Shown: positions 38,319 through 40,877 of the stretch, piece by piece | Layout: every line of letters starts with the position of its first letter | How positions within the stretch are numbered: position 1 is the stretch's first letter | Assembly (NCBI GenBank): GCA_022767945.1 | Contig: JALENF010000024.1 | Span: 1 to 40,877 of the forward strand | Source of the DNA: Bacillota bacterium | GTDB lineage: Bacteria > Bacillota > Clostridia > Peptostreptococcales > Anaerovoracaceae | DNA: 40,877 nt | Direction of reading: 5' to 3' | Notes under the pieces: model-generated | Told to the model about the DNA's origin: nothing | What the model saw: the letters and a program-made list of their open reading frames with translations, nothing else | Database searches by the model: none | Position numbers and translations under genes: made by a program

Positions 38319-38332
38319 GAACAAATGTTCAA
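38319..38332. promoter_or_regulatory. LexA/SOS box 3
   Basis: CGAACAAATGTTCA (13/14), identical to box 1. Confidence 0.88.
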
Positions 38333-38348
38333 ATGAGAGGTGAGAAGC

Positions 38349-38648
38349 ATGAAGAGATTCAGAATTAAGTCAAAGTTTAGATTTACATTATTTGCAATAA
38401 TTACAATATTAGTTTTTGTAACATGTTTTACCACAGCCCTTGGAATGAACACTGTAAGCAGCTCATCCAGAGACCAGTATGCACAGCTTAAGATTGAATC
38501 CGGCGATACAATCTGGAATATTGCCCAGGAATATGCCGCACCTGATATGGATGTTCGTAAGGTTGTCAGCGATATCTGCGATTTAAATGATATAACTGCA
38601 GAACAGCTGCAGGCTGGGCAGCACATAATCGTTCCTATATATAACTAA
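38349..38648 (+). CDS. yneA: YneA-like SOS cell-division suppressor (TM + LysM)
   Basis: TM near N-terminus, LysM LKIESGDTIWNIAQEYAAPDMDVRKVVSDICDLNDITAEQLQAGQHIIVP; LexA boxes upstream; ATG 38349 preferred. Confidence 0.83.
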   Translation: MKRFRIKSKFRFTLFAIITILVFVTCFTTALGMNTVSSSSRDQYAQLKIESGDTIWNIAQEYAAPDMDVRKVVSDICDLNDITAEQLQAGQHIIVPIYN

Positions 38649-38842
38649 CGGATGATTACATTTTTTTATCTCCGATATATACGTTAAACTTCGCAAATAC
38701 TCTTTGATATAGACGAAAGCAGTAAAAGTATGTTGTAGGCGATTTTACGAAAAATAATGGAGGGGTAATATATCGACCACTGTAAATAAAATCGCTTAAA
38801 ACGCAAAATAGAGCCTCTAATTTTTTTAGATATCCCATAATA

Positions 38843-38881
38843 AAACCCCCTGAAGCTGTAATTGCAACATCAGGGGGTTTT
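38843..38881. terminator. Bidirectional intrinsic terminator
   Basis: AAAACCCCCTGA (38843-38854) / TCAGGGGGTTTT (38870-38881); A/T tracts on both sides. Confidence 0.9.
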
Positions 38882-38949
38882 AAAGGTATTTTATTATGGA
38901 TAGTTGTTATAAAAATGCTTTAGAGTATATTTCAGGCTCTTTGTTTTAT

Positions 38950-38983
38950 AACTATTCCGAAAATTATGATTTTAGGAATAGTT
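38950..38983. repeat. Near-perfect inverted repeat (15-bp arms, 4-nt loop)
   Basis: AACTATTCCGAAAAT-TATG-ATTTTAGGAATAGTT, one mismatch, no following T tract. Confidence 0.8.
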
Positions 38984-39062
38984 ACGCATGACTTAAAGAG
39001 TCACACCATTTTTAAATATTGTCAGTTCTCTGTAATCGTTCACTCTTCTTTTTTACTATATA

Positions 39063-39520
39063 TCAAAAATTCATGTCAAATTCCATTACAGACTCACGAT
39101 TTTTTTCGTCATCATAAATATCAGATTCATAATATTTGCCACTTCTTGCATTAGTGAGATATCCCGGCTGTAGTTCCATTGCCATAAATGCCGGATAATT
39201 GGCACCGTTACAGTCTGTAATTCCAAATTGGGCAGCTTCTACAAAGCCAAACTGTGGATAATACTCAGGTCGGCCAAAAAACAAAATTGCACCGAATCCC
39301 ATAGTTTTCGCCTTAGCTATCATAGTCTTTAAAGGCTTAGCGATAAGATTCCGTCACGATTTCTCAGTTCATGTACCATCCAGTGTTCATATGGGCATCC
39401 TATTCCGCCCTGCTCAATTCGTCCGGGATATGAAAAAGCCTCTTTTGTAATTTCCTCAACTCTGCGGAAATCTTCCGGTCTCTCTTCTCTGACGCTTATA
39501 TTCAACTTATCTTGTTTCAT
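39063..39520 (-). pseudogene. GNAT family N-acetyltransferase, internally deleted and frame-disrupted
   Basis: N-part MKQDKLNISVREERPEDFRRVEEITKEAFSYPGRIEQGGIGCPYEHWMVHELRNRDGI and C-part KAKTMGFGAILFFGRPEYYPQFGFVEA lie in different frames with the central acetyl-CoA-binding segment missing. Confidence 0.82.
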
Positions 39521-39596
39521 TTTTACCTCATTTATTACTTGTTCTCGGCGATTGCAAAAATTCCGGCTCGCCTAAAACTTCCCATACCATTCGGCA

Positions 39597-39686
39597 TTAT
39601 ATTTTTGTCGTAGCCCCGGAATAGCCTTTGTCAATAATCAGGTTCATGGTAGCTTCTATTATCTTCAGTTGTGTTTCATCAAACAT
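39597..39686 (-). pseudogene. TetR-family regulator, N-terminal remnant
   Basis: 30-codon ORF MFDETQLKIIEATMNLIIDKGYSGATTKI* resembles the TetR helix 1-2 start. Confidence 0.62.
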
Positions 39687-39702
39687 GTTACATACCCTCT
39701 TG

Positions 39703-39720
39703 TGCAAGTGATTACTTGCA
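39703..39720. promoter_or_regulatory. Inverted repeat upstream of TetR remnant (putative operator)
   Basis: TGCAAGT-GATT-ACTTGCA, perfect 7-bp arms, 16 bp upstream of the minus-strand ATG. Confidence 0.6.
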
Positions 39721-39750
39721 TTTATATTGATTATGAAATTTTGTCAAGAT

Positions 39751-40836
39751 TTAACTAATTTGAATACTTATCAAACCACATGTCATAAACAATATGAAAA
39801 ATGTGACAGCAACTATAATTGCTCCGTTGCTGCGCCTTGCTGGTTTTGTTATTTCTTTCAATCTTTTAGCAAGGGATTTAGCTGAGGCTGACAGACACGT
39901 CGTAAACCCTCTTTCATCGCCGGCAATGTCGAGAAGAAGATTTGCATATTTTCTTCGGGTATCATTTCCCGCATTTGCTAAAACCGTTTCATCGCAGCTA
40001 AATTCAATTTCTTCAGCATGCTTTTTCATCGCAATCCAGATTAGTGGATTAAACCAGCACATGGCAATACAGAAAACAATAAACAATTTAGACCATGCAT
40101 CTTCGCGGCAGATATGTACAAGCTCATGAGTGAAAATAAGTTCCAACTCCTCCTCACCATATCTATGTTCAGGTAAAACAACTCTTATTGTATCGTTCCA
40201 CAACCCAATTGATACCGGCGTATTAACTGCAGGAGAAACAACCAGCTTGTATCCTTTTTTTCGTACACCGGCGCTTTTTGTTACCCTGTTCCAAACATCG
40301 AGTATTTCTGAATCAGAAACATCATATGCATCCTGCAATACCGTTCGTCTAAAGCTTAGATGTTCAATTGTTTTCCAGGTAAGGATGCCAAGAAATCCGG
40401 CCAGCCATACAAATATCATGGATTTAGCAAAAGCCGCAGATATACTGATATTAACAAGTGGTTCAGTGTGCATCGCATCATTAATGGCAATAAGATACAG
40501 ATAATTCGGTATCACCCAAAGCATTGCACGGGCTTTAGCACCGATGTGTTTTCTCATTACAGGTAATAGTATCATCAAAAGAGCGTAGTATATGCTTATA
40601 TGGAAAAATATATTCAAATATGTCATAAATATATCTACTGCAAATTCACTGCTATCTGTTATTCTCCAAAATAAAGGAACGTAGAAAAATGAAAATACAG
40701 CAACATAAATAAGAAGACAACTTGGAAGATATGGGGTATATCTTTGTTTACTATCGTCTGAACTTATTCTCAAAGCCATTGCGAAGCCGAAGCCCAAGGC
40801 TATTATTAATCTCATATACGTTCCAGTATTTGTCAT
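39751..40836 (-). CDS. BlaR1/MecR1-like M56 family membrane metallopeptidase
   Basis: Multi-TM N-terminus; zinc protease motif FTHELVHICREDAWSKL, EEIEFSCDETVL. Confidence 0.9.
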   Translation of the reverse strand: MTNTGTYMRLIIALGFGFAMALRISSDDSKQRYTPYLPSCLLIYVAVFSFFYVPLFWRITDSSEFAVDIFMTYLNIFFHISIYYALLMILLPVMRKHIGAKARAMLWVIPNYLYLIAINDAMHTEPLVNISISAAFAKSMIFVWLAGFLGILTWKTIEHLSFRRTVLQDAYDVSDSEILDVWNRVTKSAGVRKKGYKLVVSPAVNTPVSIGLWNDTIRVVLPEHRYGEEELELIFTHELVHICREDAWSKLFIVFCIAMCWFNPLIWIAMKKHAEEIEFSCDETVLANAGNDTRRKYANLLLDIAGDERGFTTCLSASAKSLAKRLKEITKPARRSNGAIIVAVTFFILFMTCGLISIQIS

Positions 40837-40877
40837 AACTCATTCCTCTCAAGGAGTGCTCGCAGTTCAGCTATTTC
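40833..40877 (-). CDS. C-terminal tail of upstream gene, probably BlaI/MecI repressor (truncated by window edge)
   Basis: Reads ..EIAELRALLERNEL* with stop overlapping the BlaR1-like ATG, as in blaI-blaR1 pairs. Confidence 0.5.
   Translation of the reverse strand, partial: EIAELRALLERNEL

Noticed and set aside
38656-38838. 60-aa minus-strand ORF MGYLKKLEALFCVLSDFIYSG...
   Set aside because: No recognisable family; it sits directly behind the bidirectional terminator, its only SD-like AGGGGG is part of that hairpin, and AT-rich composition makes a chance ORF likely.
39794-40566. Plus-strand ORFs of 111, 124 and 68 aa
   Set aside because: They lie antisense to the clear M56 metallopeptidase gene and show no recognisable domains.
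1-40877. CRISPR arrays, rRNA, tRNA, prophage or insertion sequences
   Set aside because: No regularly spaced repeats, tRNA-like cloverleaf, rRNA signature, transposase or phage structural genes were recognised. The single tyrosine recombinase lacks mobile-element context.

Overview
The window reads as a low-GC Firmicutes/Clostridia chromosome, judged from the spoIIIA locus, four-subunit 2-oxoacid:ferredoxin oxidoreductase, EF-P/YlbF/MltG order and Gram-positive LexA boxes. The genus cannot be resolved without a search. Nearly everything up to ~38.2 kb is tightly packed plus-strand housekeeping genes: rnj(partial)-ylbF-efp-mltG-OMT-U32-hlyC/corC, a TetM/EF-G-like GTPase, spoIIIAA-AH, asp23-nusB-TsaD paralog-xseA-xseB-ispA-dxs-tlyA, an aminotransferase, porGDAB, a secreted transglutaminase, sbcDC, mutS-mutL-miaA-tyrosine recombinase-ynbB-like, TVP38 and an SOS-type yneA-like gene. 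From ~39 kb to the end the minus strand carries accessory material: GNAT and TetR remnants and a BlaI/BlaR1-like pair. The strongest candidate for something undescribed is the 853-aa ORF at 6412-8973. It combines a TetM-like ribosome-binding GTPase, lacking the canonical TetM domain-IV loop, with a complete C-terminal YacP/Rae1-type NYN RNase domain. This suggests a one-protein system that opens the ribosomal A site and cuts mRNA there. Other notable points are a 52-aa SpoIIIAF absent from the ORF track, a sigma-E-like promoter implying a leaderless spoIIIAA mRNA, a TsaD paralog with altered active-site motifs, three LexA boxes at exact 30-bp spacing before yneA, and two dyads at the por promoter. 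No rRNA, tRNA or CRISPR array was recognised. All homology calls are from motif recognition; no database search was run.
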